Assembly: GCA_031269135.1 (NCBI GenBank)
Contig: JAISZP010000046.1
Coordinates: 1-5,774 of the forward strand
DNA from: Deltaproteobacteria bacterium
GTDB taxonomy: Bacteria; Desulfobacterota; Desulfarculia; Adiutricales; Adiutricaceae
Direction of reading: 5' to 3'
Length of the DNA stretch: 5,774 nucleotides
In this document: piece by piece, positions 1 to 5,771 of the stretch
Layout: each line of letters opens with the position of its first letter
Numbering within the stretch: the stretch's first letter is position 1
Translations under genes and position numbers: made by a program
The notes under the pieces: model-generated
What the model was told of the DNA's origin: nothing
Seen by the model: only the letters and a program-made list of their open reading frames with translations
Database searches by the model: none

Positions 1-129
1 AATGTCGCTCCCGGCGGAGGATTTATGCTCGGCTCCGGAAACTCCGTTCCTGACTGGGCCGCCTTCTCCAACTACCAGGCGCTCAGAGAGACCGCGCTGG
101 CCGAAGGCGCCTACCCTATCGCGAGATGA
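1..129 (+). CDS. URO-D family protein (probable methyltransferase), C-terminal fragment
   Basis: The reading frame enters from the left edge and ends at TGA 127-129, leaving 42 codons. The peptide contains GGGFMLGSGNSVPD followed by a short helix with NYQALRE and ends EGAYPIAR. This is the usual ending of uroporphyrinogen-decarboxylase-superfamily proteins: a glycine-rich strand, a 'GxSVPD' loop, then a last helix. In anaerobes most relatives of this kind act in corrinoid methyl transfer rather than haem synthesis. In MtaA-type enzymes the loop usually reads 'PGC', with the Cys serving as a zinc ligand. Here Asn stands in that place (GSGNS), so if the parent protein binds zinc it does so differently from MtaA. 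The start and the catalytic half lie outside the window, so family membership is fairly safe but the reaction is not known. It has the same orientation as the genes downstream but is separated from them by about 360 bases of repeats. Confidence 0.75.
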   Translation, partial: NVAPGGGFMLGSGNSVPDWAAFSNYQALRETALAEGAYPIAR

Positions 130-142
130 GGGACGGCATTCC

Positions 143-312
143 GACGGATAAATTTGCTGACGGATAGTTTTGCCGGGAGAGCATTGCCGGGAGATAGGTT
201 TGTCGTCAGAGAGGTTGCTGACGGATAGTTTGCCGTGAGACAGGTTTGTCGTCAAAGAGTTTACTGACGGATAGTTTTGCCGACGGGTAGTTTACCGACA
301 AATAGATTTGGT
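143..312. repeat. Degenerate 15/16-bp tandem array, about 10-11 units
   Basis: Units start at 143, 159, 175, 189, 205, 220, 235, 251, 266, 282 and 297, and are 14-16 bases long. The best copies read GACGGATAGTTTTGCC (159-174 and 266-281), and 220-234 is the same with one T fewer. Other units drift, for example GGGAGATAGGTTTGTC at 189 and GTGAGACAGGTTTGTC at 235. A higher-order period of three units (about 46 bases) shows between 220 and 266. The array begins only 13 bases after the stop of the upstream gene. No start codon with a ribosome binding site was seen, so it is treated as non-coding. Bases 313-375 between this array and the next hold no clear feature. A GATAAT hexamer at 363-368 resembles a -10 box but has no convincing -35 partner. 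Confidence 0.75.
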
Positions 313-375
313 TTGTTGATCGACGCGGCGCGATTGCCGCTTTCAAGGCTGCATATGCCCCGGATAATATTGTTG

Positions 376-481
376 GATGAATATTAATTTTATGATGAAC
401 ATCTATTTTTAGATGAATATCTATTTTTAGACGAATATCTATTTTTAGATGAACATCCATTTTTAGACGATATTTATTTTA
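376..481. repeat. AT-rich 18-bp tandem array in the leader of the LarA-like gene
   Basis: Six consecutive units begin at 376, 394, 412, 430, 448 and 466. The middle four are nearly identical, with consensus GATGAAYATCTATTTTTA. The first (376-393) and last (466-481, 16 bases) are more diverged. The array ends directly at the ribosome binding site of the following gene, so it lies in the promoter or 5' untranslated region. The reverse strand is open through it and would read as a repeating six-residue peptide rich in I, D, H, L and K. That reading has no ribosome binding site and simply follows from a period divisible by three. The AT richness suggests a melted or unstructured leader or a curved promoter region, which is inference. 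Confidence 0.85.
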
Positions 482-485
482 GGTG
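481..485 (+). promoter_or_regulatory. Ribosome binding site deciding the start at 492
   Basis: AGGTG at 481-485 sits six bases before ATG 492-494. An in-frame GTG at 483 would extend the protein by three residues, but it lies inside this binding site and has none of its own at a workable distance. ATG 492 is therefore preferred. Confidence 0.6.
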
Positions 486-491
486 CTTGAC

Positions 492-1790
492 ATGAGCGTT
501 CCCGATACTTTGAAATTAGGCGTAATTAAGCAAATATACCCTGCCAGCCAAATCCCAAATATTCCCGAGGTCTTAGCCGACGAATTCGCTCGCCTCGAAC
601 TTGCCTCGAAGATCAAAAGCGGCGACAAAGTCGTAATCACCAGCGGGAGCCGAGGGATCGACTCGATGCTGGAGGTGATCTCGGAGCTTGTAAAAATACT
701 CAAAAGCTTGGGCGCGAAACCTTTCATTCTGCCGGCGATGGGTAGTCACGGCGGAGGAACCGACTCAGGGCAGGTGGAGGTCTTGGAGCACTTAGGGCAG
801 ACTGAACATAGCTTAGGCGCTCCGATACTCGCCGACTACCGTCCGACGATCATAGGAGAGGTCTTCGGCGGCCTGCCGGTGAGCGTCGACGGCAGCGCGC
901 TTAGAGAGGGAGGAGCGGACCACGTCATTTTGGTGGGACGAGTCAAAGAGCACACTGAATTCATCGGTCCCATAGAGTCGGGTTTATTGAAGATGGCCGT
1001 CGTGGGTTTGGGGAGAGTTCAGGGCGCGACCAAAATGCACCAAGCCGCCGTCAAGTACACCTACCATAAGACGATTGAAGCCATGGCCAAAGTCATCTTT
1101 TCCAAGGCGCCGATCTTATGCGGCGTGGCTTTGGTGGAGGATCAAAGAAACAATTTATGCCACCTGGAAGTTGTTTCGGCCGATCAGATTTTTAGTCGCG
1201 AGAGAGAACTCCTGATTCTGAGCCAGAGCAAAAAGCCTCACCTTCCGTGGGATAGGCTCGACGTTCTTATCGTCGATGAAATGGGAAAGGACATCTCGGG
1301 GGCAGGTTTAGACACCAAAGTCATCGGCCGGATAATGAACATCTATGAACAAGAGCCGCAAACCCCAAAGATCACTCGTTTGATAAGTCTAAAGATCAGC
1401 GCCAAAGGCGGCGGCAACGCCATCGGCGTCGGACTCAACGACTTCATCACCCGAGAACTTTTCGAGGCCATCGATCCGGAAATGACCGATTTAAACAGCA
1501 CCGTCGCGGTATCTCCGGAAAAAGGGCGCATACCGATCGTCAGGGCCAACGCCAAAGCCGCCCTGGAAGGAGCGCTGGCGACCGTTGGTCCCTATGAGCC
1601 AGAGGATCTTGAAATGGCCTTTATCGCCAGCACTAAAGATCTCGAGTACCTCGGCGTCAGCGCCGCCCTATGGCGAAAATCCGACTCTCCCGAATTCGAG
1701 AGAATTGCGCCGCCAAGGCCTCTGCCCTTCAAATCGGATGGAAACTTGATGGGATTCAAACAATGGCTTGAGAGCTTGGGAATCAACTGA
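492..1790 (+). CDS. LarA-like DUF2088 protein, putative nickel-pincer 2-hydroxyacid racemase/epimerase
   Basis: The 432-residue product matches the lactate racemase (LarA) superfamily in length (LarA is about 424) and layout. Residues 45-90 form a Rossmann-like first domain with ITSGSRG (Arg54) and AMGSHGGGT (His86). The core follows with RVKEHTEF (His154), GLLKM (Lys167) and ATKMH (His183). In Lactobacillus plantarum LarA, His108 and His174 are catalytic, Lys184 carries the pyridinium nickel-pincer nucleotide and His200 binds nickel. Here the Lys-to-His spacing of 16 is exactly that of LarA and the distance between the first two His differs by only two. The His154-Lys167 gap is three longer than in LarA, which marks a divergent subgroup. 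A conserved-looking DEMGKDISGAGLD block lies at 262-274 in the C-terminal domain. There is no signal peptide, so the protein should be cytoplasmic. Substrate is unknown; the glycerate kinase downstream makes glycerate or a related hydroxyacid attractive. Family call is strong, activity is inferred. Confidence 0.85.
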   Translation: MSVPDTLKLGVIKQIYPASQIPNIPEVLADEFARLELASKIKSGDKVVITSGSRGIDSMLEVISELVKILKSLGAKPFILPAMGSHGGGTDSGQVEVLEHLGQTEHSLGAPILADYRPTIIGEVFGGLPVSVDGSALREGGADHVILVGRVKEHTEFIGPIESGLLKMAVVGLGRVQGATKMHQAAVKYTYHKTIEAMAKVIFSKAPILCGVALVEDQRNNLCHLEVVSADQIFSRERELLILSQSKKPHLPWDRLDVLIVDEMGKDISGAGLDTKVIGRIMNIYEQEPQTPKITRLISLKISAKGGGNAIGVGLNDFITRELFEAIDPEMTDLNSTVAVSPEKGRIPIVRANAKAALEGALATVGPYEPEDLEMAFIASTKDLEYLGVSAALWRKSDSPEFERIAPPRPLPFKSDGNLMGFKQWLESLGIN

Positions 1791-1804
1791 CCTTTAAGGC
1801 AAAT

Positions 1805-1939
1805 GCTGTAAAGCCTGAAACTGAAAACCTAAAAGCGTAAAGACCTAAAGCTTGAAAACCGAATACTTTAAAGCCCGAAAGCTTAAAAACAGAAACTTTA
1901 AAGACTGAAAGCTTAAAGACTTGCGAACATAAAGACTGA
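1805..1939. repeat. 15-bp tandem array, nine units, between the LarA-like and fusion genes
   Basis: Nine units of exactly 15 bases start at 1805, 1820, 1835, 1850, 1865, 1880, 1895, 1910 and 1925. The clearest are ACTTTAAAGCCCGAA (1865), AGCTTAAAAACAGAA (1880), ACTTTAAAGACTGAA (1895) and AGCTTAAAGACTTGC (1910). Alternate units resemble each other most: 1861-1890 matches 1891-1920 at 24 of 30 positions. Read in the register of the units, the best part encodes a five-residue repeat of the type [ST]LK[PT]E, but stops at 1838, 1853 and 1937 break it. No start codon with a ribosome binding site is present. No transcription terminator was recognised between the stop at 1790 and this array. Confidence 0.8.
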
Positions 1940-1999
1940 AAAATAGAAATCGTTAGCGCTATCGAACCTCAACAATCTTAAAACGAAAAGGCTGCGCAA

Positions 2000-2062
2000 G
2001 CTTTAAAAACCAAAAAAGCTAAAAAGGCTTTAAAAGCTAAAAAAGCTATAAAAGCCGACAAA
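2000..2062. repeat. A-rich 9-bp GCT-NNA-AAA tandem array upstream of the fusion gene
   Basis: Five 9-bp units run without gaps from 2018 to 2062: GCTAAAAAG, GCTTTAAAA, GCTAAAAAA, GCTATAAAA and GCCGACAAA. A related unit, GCTTTAAAA, sits at 2000-2008. Read in this register the tract would give an Ala/Lys-rich peptide, and it shares its frame with the 15-bp array upstream. The open stretch starts after a TAA at 1979 and lacks a start codon. Bases 1940-1999 between the arrays show only a short palindrome, TAGCGCTA, at 1954-1961. Confidence 0.65.
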
Positions 2063-2085
2063 CCAATAAGCGCCTTGATTTTTTA

Positions 2086-2091
2086 AAGGAG
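2086..2091 (+). promoter_or_regulatory. Ribosome binding site of the methyltransferase-corrinoid fusion gene
   Basis: AAGGAG at 2086-2091 stands six bases before ATG 2098-2100. This is the strongest ribosome binding site in the window and fixes the start of the fusion gene. Confidence 0.85.
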
Positions 2092-2097
2092 TCATAA

Positions 2098-4050
2098 ATG
2101 AGGAATCGGATCCTGGCGGTCGCCAAAGGCGAAATGGTCGATGTTTGGCCTTATGTCCCGAGGATTGATCTGTGGTACAATGCCAATCGTCTTTCCGGGA
2201 CCATCCCCAAAGAGCACGTCGGTCGAACGATCTCTGAAATTTGCGCGGCCGAAGGTTGGGGAAGCCACCACTTGGTGCCTAGGTTTCTCAGAAACGGAGA
2301 GCAGCCTCACCGAGCCCTGGGTCTATATACCCTCCCGGAACAGCCATACAAGTTCGCTTTCGGGCCTGACGTGGAAATAGAGACCCTCACCCAAGGCGAC
2401 TACACCACCCAGACCTACCATACCTCTAAAGGAACCGTCCGAACAAAAACCATGTATTCCGATGAGATGCGCAGTTCCGGCGCCTCCATCACCTGGGTGG
2501 ACGAGCATGTTCTAAAGACGGTGGAGGATTATGAAATCGTCGCTCATATTTTCGAAAATCTCATAATCACCCCTAACTACGAGGAATACCAAAACTGGGT
2601 GGATACGGAGGTCGGGTCAAACGGCATCGAGGCCGCTTTCGCGTCGCTGGCTTCCAGTCCCATCCACCACGTCCAGAAGGACTTTTTGGACGCGACAGAC
2701 TTTTATTTTCACTACAACGACTATCCCGGCCCGATGGCGAGACTGCGTGAGGGCTTGGGAGTTTTTTACGAGAACGTCTTCAAAGTCATCTTGAATTCCC
2801 CGGCCAAAGCGGTTCTTTGGGGCGCGAACTTCGACGACATGATAACCTACGCCCGTTATTTCGAGGCGGAAATCCAGCCCTGGCTTTTAAAAGTCGGACC
2901 AGCCTTCAAGGAACGAGGAATAGTCTGCATCTGCCACTGCGACGGAGAAAACTACGGACTGATGGACATCATCCCCAAGTCCGGCTTTCAGGTCGCCGAG
3001 GCCATCTGCCCCTGGCCGATGACTAAAGTGACCATCGGCGAATACTACCGAAGGTGGCATGACCACTTGACCATCTTCGGAGGTGTGCCTTCGAATATAC
3101 TGCTTACGGATCTCACCAGCGACGCCGACTTTGAAGCTTACCTGGACTCGATGTTCAAAGAACTCGTTCCGGGGGATAAACTCATCGTCGGCATAGCCGA
3201 CACCACGCCGCCTTTGGCCAGTTGGGATCGGCTCAGGCGCATCGGCGACAGAGTCAATATTGAAGGCAGACTTCCGTTAGCCTCCGTTTTTGTGGACCCC
3301 AATCTGCTTGAAGGCCAAAAAAGCGCCGCCGAAACTTCAAAAAACCTAGATATCGATTCAAAGCCGGCTTTAACGCCATCTGCGGAACCAAAGCATCCGT
3401 CGCTCAGCTCCGACCCTTACAAAACCATAAGACAGTTGGTCATTGACGGCGACGAGGAAACAATCTCCAACGAGGTGAACAAGCTTTTGGATTACGGCCT
3501 GAACCCTCACGACATCATGAACAAAGGCTTAGTCGCCGCCATGGACATAATCAGTCCGCTGTTCAAGATTGGAAAGGTCTTCATCCCCGAAGTCCTATTG
3601 TCGGCAAGGGCGATGAATCAAGCCGTCGAAACCCTGGAACCTCACCTCAAAAGCAGCGGAGTAGTCGCTCAGCCCAAGACGATAGTCTTGGGAACGGTTT
3701 TCGGCGATCTGCACGATATCGGAAAAAACATGGTCGCGACCATGCTTAGAGGAGCGGGTTTCGCGGTGATTGATTTGGGAATAAACGTGACCGACAGTTC
3801 CTTCATCGACGCGGTGAAACGGCAAAAGCCCGAACTGCTGGGTCTAAGCGCCCTTCTGACCACCACCATGCCGGCCATGCAAAGAGTGGTGGAATGCCTG
3901 ACCGAGGCCGGACTGCGCGACACGATCAAGGTGATGGTCGGCGGAGCGCCCATCACTCCAAAATTCGCCTGCGACATCGGCGCCGACGGTTACTCCGCCG
4001 ACGCCGGAGAAGCGGTGGAACTGGCCAGAAAATTGACCGGAATTTTATGA
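2098..4050 (+). CDS. URO-D-type methyltransferase fused to a corrinoid-binding domain (CmuA-like architecture)
   Basis: The 650-residue cytoplasmic protein has three parts. Residues 1 to about 404 are a URO-D-type methyltransferase barrel containing ICICHCDG (278-283 hold I-C-H-C-D-G), AEAICPWPM (Cys304), WGxNFDD-like and GGVPS strands, and GIADTTPP near the end. This resembles the URO-D subgroup that usually reads HMDG followed by EAFTPPPM. Residues about 405-438 are a Ser/Ala/Pro/Lys linker. Residues about 439-522 are the helical B12-binding cap domain, and 525-650 the B12-binding Rossmann domain with D537-x-H539-x-x-G542, S584-x-L586 and G615-G616. His539 is the predicted lower cobalt ligand. 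The corrinoid module is complete and of MtaC/MetH type. CmuA of chloromethane degraders has the same order and about the same size. Expected role: methyl transfer from a methylated donor to its own corrinoid, or from it to an acceptor. Donor and acceptor are unknown, and no reductive activator or second methyltransferase is in the window. It probably shares a transcript with the glycerate kinase. Confidence 0.9.
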   Translation: MRNRILAVAKGEMVDVWPYVPRIDLWYNANRLSGTIPKEHVGRTISEICAAEGWGSHHLVPRFLRNGEQPHRALGLYTLPEQPYKFAFGPDVEIETLTQGDYTTQTYHTSKGTVRTKTMYSDEMRSSGASITWVDEHVLKTVEDYEIVAHIFENLIITPNYEEYQNWVDTEVGSNGIEAAFASLASSPIHHVQKDFLDATDFYFHYNDYPGPMARLREGLGVFYENVFKVILNSPAKAVLWGANFDDMITYARYFEAEIQPWLLKVGPAFKERGIVCICHCDGENYGLMDIIPKSGFQVAEAICPWPMTKVTIGEYYRRWHDHLTIFGGVPSNILLTDLTSDADFEAYLDSMFKELVPGDKLIVGIADTTPPLASWDRLRRIGDRVNIEGRLPLASVFVDPNLLEGQKSAAETSKNLDIDSKPALTPSAEPKHPSLSSDPYKTIRQLVIDGDEETISNEVNKLLDYGLNPHDIMNKGLVAAMDIISPLFKIGKVFIPEVLLSARAMNQAVETLEPHLKSSGVVAQPKTIVLGTVFGDLHDIGKNMVATMLRGAGFAVIDLGINVTDSSFIDAVKRQKPELLGLSALLTTTMPAMQRVVECLTEAGLRDTIKVMVGGAPITPKFACDIGADGYSADAGEAVELARKLTGIL

Positions 4051-4057
4051 CGACAAC

Positions 4058-4070
4058 CTGACGACGTCAG
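4058..4070. other. 13-base dyad in the short gap before the glycerate kinase
   Basis: CTGACGACGTCAG is a perfect inverted repeat, two 6-base arms around one central base, in the 43-base gap after the fusion gene. TGACGAC also occurs as a direct repeat at 4048-4054 (overlapping the stop codon) and 4059-4065. The single-base centre is too tight for a hairpin, so if functional it would be a protein-binding site on DNA. It could equally be chance. Confidence 0.35.
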
Positions 4071-4093
4071 CCAAAAGCGGCAAACTTATTCTA

Positions 4094-5269
4094 ATGAAGA
4101 TCATCATCGCCCCAGATTCCTTCAAAGGAAGCCTTTCAGCCACCAAGGCGGCTCTCGCCGTCAAAAGAGGACTGTCCAAAGTCTGGCATGGACAGGCTGA
4201 TTTTCAGCTCTTCCCTATAGCCGACGGCGGCGAAGGCACTGTAGAGGCCCTAGTGAACCTCACCGGCGGCAGGTTTGTGGTTCAGCAGGCCAAAGACCCG
4301 TTAGGCCGGCCCATACAGGCCGCCTGGGGCTTTCTCGGGGACGGCGAGACGGCCGCGGTCGAGGTGGCCTCGACCTGCGGACTGACTCTCCTCGACGACA
4401 ACGAGCTCGATCCGGCCAGGGCGAGTTCTTACGGCTTAGGCCAACAAATTCAGCAGGCCTTGAACATGGGGGCGAAAAAGCTGATAGTGGGCCTAGGCGG
4501 GAGCTGCACCAACGATGCCGGAGCAGGCATGCTCTCGGCGCTGGGCCTAAAATTGTTGGACAAAAGCGGCCACGTCCTGCCGGAAGGAGGTTTAGCCTTA
4601 AAGGAACTGCGCTCGCTTGACTGCTCCCAACTGACGCCCCTTATCTCCAAGATTCCCATAGTGGTCGCCTCCGACGTTCAAAACCCTTTGACCGGACCTT
4701 GCGGCGCCTCGGCCGTCTTCGGCCCCCAAAAGGGCGCCGACGGCCCGCTGCTGACCGAGCTTGACGATGCTCTGAGCCATTTCGCCGAAATCGCCGGCGC
4801 TCACACGTCCAGAAAAGTCGCCGACAATCCGGGAGCAGGCGCGGCCGGCGGGTTAGGGGCGGCTTTCATGCTTTTTACGGAAGCCGCCTTCAGAGCGGGA
4901 GTCGAGGTAATCTTGAAAGAAGGAAATTTCCGCCGTCTAGCTCAAGGCGCGAGCTTGATAATCACCGGCGAGGGTCGAAGCGACGATCAGACCGTTTGGG
5001 GCAAAGCCCCAATCGGAGTCGCCGCCCTCGGCAAAGAGCTGGGCGTCCCGACAGTATGTCTGTCAGGCTCTTTAGGCGACGGTTACGATAAGATGTACTC
5101 CAAAGACATGAATGCCGTCATGAGCATGATCCCCTGCCCGATGACTCTGCCGATGGCCATGGAACAAGCGGAAACCTTGCTGGAGGATGCGGCTGAACGC
5201 TTAGCTAGGCTTCTTTCGGTAAATATCCACCCAAAACCGCGAATTTCCGATCCTCCTACCCTGCCATGA
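4094..5269 (+). CDS. Glycerate 2-kinase, GarK/GlxK family
   Basis: The 391-residue product carries the family's signature blocks in order: APDSFKGSLSA (6-16), PIADGGEGTVEAL (41-53), VGLGGSCTNDAGAGM (132-146), ASDVQNPL (192-199), SAVFGPQKGA (206-215), NPGAGAAGGLGAAF (245-258) and ITGEGRSDDQTVWGK (290-304). Enzymes of this family phosphorylate D-glycerate with ATP to 2-phosphoglycerate, feeding lower glycolysis; some close relatives have been assigned as 3-phosphoglycerate formers. The length is slightly above the common 370-385 because of a proline-rich tail (NIHPKPRISDPPTLP) that runs out toward the repeat DNA downstream. All main blocks are intact, so the enzyme should be active and cytoplasmic. 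The start ATG is set by APDSF lying six residues in. It lacks a clear ribosome binding site, which suggests modest initiation or coupling to the fusion gene 43 bases upstream. No terminator is evident after the stop. Confidence 0.95.
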   Translation: MKIIIAPDSFKGSLSATKAALAVKRGLSKVWHGQADFQLFPIADGGEGTVEALVNLTGGRFVVQQAKDPLGRPIQAAWGFLGDGETAAVEVASTCGLTLLDDNELDPARASSYGLGQQIQQALNMGAKKLIVGLGGSCTNDAGAGMLSALGLKLLDKSGHVLPEGGLALKELRSLDCSQLTPLISKIPIVVASDVQNPLTGPCGASAVFGPQKGADGPLLTELDDALSHFAEIAGAHTSRKVADNPGAGAAGGLGAAFMLFTEAAFRAGVEVILKEGNFRRLAQGASLIITGEGRSDDQTVWGKAPIGVAALGKELGVPTVCLSGSLGDGYDKMYSKDMNAVMSMIPCPMTLPMAMEQAETLLEDAAERLARLLSVNIHPKPRISDPPTLP

Positions 5270-5296
5270 CTCCGGCTTCACTGCGCCGATTGTTCT

Positions 5297-5341
5297 CCCT
5301 TTCCGCCCTTTCCGCCCTTTCTTCCCATTGCTCCCTTTCCT
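5297..5341. repeat. Pyrimidine-rich 9-bp tandem array, five units
   Basis: Units of nine bases start at 5297, 5306, 5315, 5324 and 5333. The first two are identical (CCCTTTCCG), followed by CCCTTTCTT, CCCATTGCT and CCCTTTCCT. The strand is almost purely pyrimidine. The array starts 28 bases after the glycerate kinase stop. A reading frame on the other strand crosses it and would give a Lys/Gly/Arg-rich peptide, but that is a by-product of the period. Confidence 0.75.
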
Positions 5342-5365
5342 CCAATCGCCGCGCGCGCTGGAGAG

Positions 5366-5408
5366 CCATTCGAGGCCCCTTCGAGACTCCTTCGAAACCT
5401 CTCGACTC
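5366..5408. repeat. Degenerate ~11-bp TTCGA repeats, about four units
   Basis: TCGA cores recur at 5370, 5381, 5392 and 5402, spaced 11, 11 and 10 bases, within copies such as CCTTCGAGACT and CCTTCGAAACC. The copies are few and diverged, so this could be the worn remnant of a longer array. TTCGAA also occurs at 5473-5478. The rest of 5409-5505 holds nothing else that I recognise. Confidence 0.45.
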
Positions 5409-5505
5409 TGCAAGTCCTTCTTCATCGCCCGCAAGAACTTGACGACTCAGCCACTTTGAAGCGTCGCCGGTTTCGAAGTTTCCCTCCCGTCTCGAGTTTC
5501 ATGTC

Positions 5506-5638
5506 GCATGTTCAATGTTCCATGCTCCATGTTCATTGTTCAATGCTCCATGTTCCATGTTCAATGCTCCATGTTCCATGTTCATTGCTCAATGTTCAAT
5601 GCTCAATGTTCAATGTTCCATGTTCATAGTTCAATGCT
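5506..5638. repeat. 7-bp (heptanucleotide) tandem array, nineteen units
   Basis: Nineteen heptads run without any insertion or deletion, from GCATGTT at 5506 to CAATGCT at 5632. The consensus is C[CA]ATG[TC]T. The common forms are CCATGTT, CAATGTT, CAATGCT and CCATGCT, with rare CATTGTT, CATTGCT and CATAGTT. A twentieth, more diverged unit (TCATGTC) may precede at 5499. Changes are confined mainly to positions 2 and 6, so the units are mosaics of a few types. The period is not a multiple of three and ATG recurs in all frames, so coding is unlikely. Perfect phase over 133 bases points to recent expansion or selection on spacing. Confidence 0.9.
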
Positions 5639-5723
5639 CCCCCTTCAGCAATTCCAATTTTGAAAACCCTGTTTTTCAGCATGATTATTGAATGGAACTC
5701 GCTCTTAAAACTTCCAATATCGT

Positions 5724-5737
5724 TGATTTTAAAATCA
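5724..5737. other. 14-bp perfect AT-rich palindrome
   Basis: TGATTTTAAAATCA is self-complementary. It lies in the AT-rich right edge of the window (5641-5774), which has no supported gene. It could be an operator or promoter element for a gene beyond the edge, or chance in AT-rich DNA. Confidence 0.4.
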
Positions 5738-5739
5738 TA

Positions 5740-5771
5740 AAAGTAGGGTAGGCGACTGCGAGGTCTACTTT
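5740..5771. other. Inverted repeat with 7-bp arms at the right edge
   Basis: AAAGTAG (5740-5746) pairs with CTACTTT (5765-5771) around an 18-base GC-rich loop. The hairpin is not followed by a T-run within the window, so it is not a typical terminator. It might be a leader structure, or the edge of a repeated or mobile sequence that continues beyond the window. Confidence 0.35.

Noticed and set aside
206..460. Minus-strand open frame of 84 codons crossing the 18-bp and 15/16-bp arrays
   Set aside because: Its N-terminal half is only the repeat unit read backwards, there is no ribosome binding site before its ATG, and it lies in spacer repeats. Periods divisible by three keep such frames open by chance.
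143..481. CRISPR array
   Set aside because: The units follow each other directly without unique spacers, and the repeats are only 15-18 bases and diverged.
2047..2052. TATAAA as a -10 box for the fusion gene
   Set aside because: It is part of a 9-bp repeat unit and no -35-like hexamer lies at a suitable distance.
3669..3977. Minus-strand open frame of 102 codons inside the corrinoid domain
   Set aside because: It lies wholly opposite a domain with clear conserved motifs, so it is a shadow frame.
5270..5290. Terminator after the glycerate kinase (CGGC...GCCG at 5273-5288)
   Set aside because: The stem is only 4 bp with an 8-base loop and no T-run follows.
5201..5434. Minus-strand open frame of 77 codons with a KGRKGRKGR-like stretch
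   Set aside because: The stretch is the translated 9-bp array, and the frame overlaps the end of the well-supported glycerate kinase.
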